Source: Sphingobacteriales bacterium
GTDB taxonomy: Bacteria > Bacteroidota > Bacteroidia > Chitinophagales > UBA2359
NCBI GenBank assembly: GCA_016718845.1
Contig: JADKCK010000091.1
Location: 1 to 14,870 of the forward strand
Direction of reading: 5' to 3'
DNA: 14,870 nucleotides
Shown here: one piece after another, positions 14,693-14,870 of the stretch
Position numbering within the stretch: the first letter of the stretch is position 1
Layout of the letters: each line of letters opens with the position of its first letter
Made by a program: the position numbers and the translations under genes
Notes under the pieces: generated by a model
Database searches by the model: none
What the model saw: only the letters and a program-made list of their open reading frames with translations
Told to the model about the DNA's origin: nothing

Positions 14693-14745
14693 AATAAAGG
14701 GGCGATAAGTATTGTAGCTAACAATGCCTATCGCCCCTTTATTTT
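14693..14745 (+). terminator. Strong hairpin terminator after the T9SS protein gene
   Basis: A 15-bp perfect stem, AATAAAGGGGCGATA (14693-14707) with TATCGCCCCTTTATT (14729-14743), is followed by TTT. The loop has a further small ATTGT/ACAAT pairing. It lies 83 bp past the stop and is the clearest terminator in the window; it may also serve the opposite strand (A-run at the left foot). Confidence 0.85.
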
Positions 14746-14746
14746 T

Positions 14747-14794
14747 AAGCCCCGCAAAAGAGTACTATCTGGTAGTACCGATACTTGTATCGGT
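14747..14794. repeat. Inverted copy of the dispersed palindrome element
   Basis: AAGCCCCGCAAAA (14747-14759) also occurs at 4272-4284. It is followed by GGTAGTACCGATACTTG, the reverse complement of the CGATACAAGTATCG family with its CTACC flank. ACCGATACTTGTATCGGT (14777-14794) is an 18-bp palindrome with an 8-bp arm. So the same two blocks appear in both spacers, with the palindrome block flipped. Confidence 0.6.
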
Positions 14795-14817
14795 ATTCAC
14801 GCCCCGCCATTGCCAAC

Positions 14818-14870
14818 ATTACAATAATTGTTTGTGCAGACACAAACAACGGCACAAATAATGATAGCTC
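14818..14870 (+). repeat. 53-bp array leader, second copy, cut by window end
   Basis: This segment matches 6253-6305 at 50 of 53 positions, including AATAATGATAGCTC at its right end, where the 63-bp array began in the first copy. Its hairpin TTGTTTGTG-CAGA-CACAAACAA is perfect. A second array probably starts at or just beyond the last base. Confidence 0.8.

Overview
The window looks like a chromosomal piece of an uncultured or poorly studied Bacteroidota (Chitinophagales/Sphingobacteriales/Saprospirales type). The evidence is a type IX secretion (T9SS) C-terminal sorting tail on a giant multidomain secreted protein, a TAnnTTTG-type promoter box, no Shine-Dalgarno sequences before the starts, and intergenic spaces full of small palindromic repeats. 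Every gene I can support is on the + strand. I see no tRNA, rRNA, transposase or CRISPR locus.

Layout: (1) 1-434, no recognisable gene. (2) 435-1715, a full-length but heavily frameshifted dihydrolipoamide succinyltransferase (2-oxoglutarate dehydrogenase E2, sucB/odhB), followed by a hairpin terminator. (3) 1798-1979, repeat-derived DNA leading into an intact 519-residue GT39/ArnT-like membrane glycosyltransferase (2015-3574). (4) 3575-4436, an 0.86 kb spacer of palindromes and short direct repeats. (5) 4437-6093, a PaaN-type aldehyde dehydrogenase of phenylacetate catabolism, full length by span but with about ten frameshifts, several in homopolymers, and no readable catalytic Cys. (6) 6191-6240, a terminator, then a 53-bp leader and ten 63-bp GC-rich palindromic tandem repeats (6301-6916). 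(7) A Bacteroidota promoter at 6948-6979, then one giant gene (7023-14610, about 2,500 residues if the frames are joined). It encodes a signal peptide, about 14 FG-GAP/VCBS repeats, a PKD domain, three cadherin-like domains, several PKD-like and Ig-like domains, and a T9SS sorting tail. It is now split among at least six reading-frame pieces. (8) A strong terminator at 14693-14745. At the very end the 53-bp leader recurs and stops exactly where a second 63-bp array would begin.

The genes do not form an obvious pathway. They look like separate transcription units: central metabolism, envelope glycosylation, aromatic catabolism and a secreted adhesin-like protein, separated by repeat-rich spacers. 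Two points stand out. The first is the repeat array with a duplicated hairpin leader on both sides of the T9SS gene. The second is the patchy frameshift damage: sucB, paaN and parts of the T9SS gene are broken, while the GT39 gene and a 3.2 kb stretch of the T9SS gene are clean. Whether this is real decay or local sequencing/assembly error cannot be decided from the sequence alone. Several lesions are single-base homopolymer changes, which favours error. The sucB lesions are denser and remove functional residues, which fits decay or very poor local coverage.
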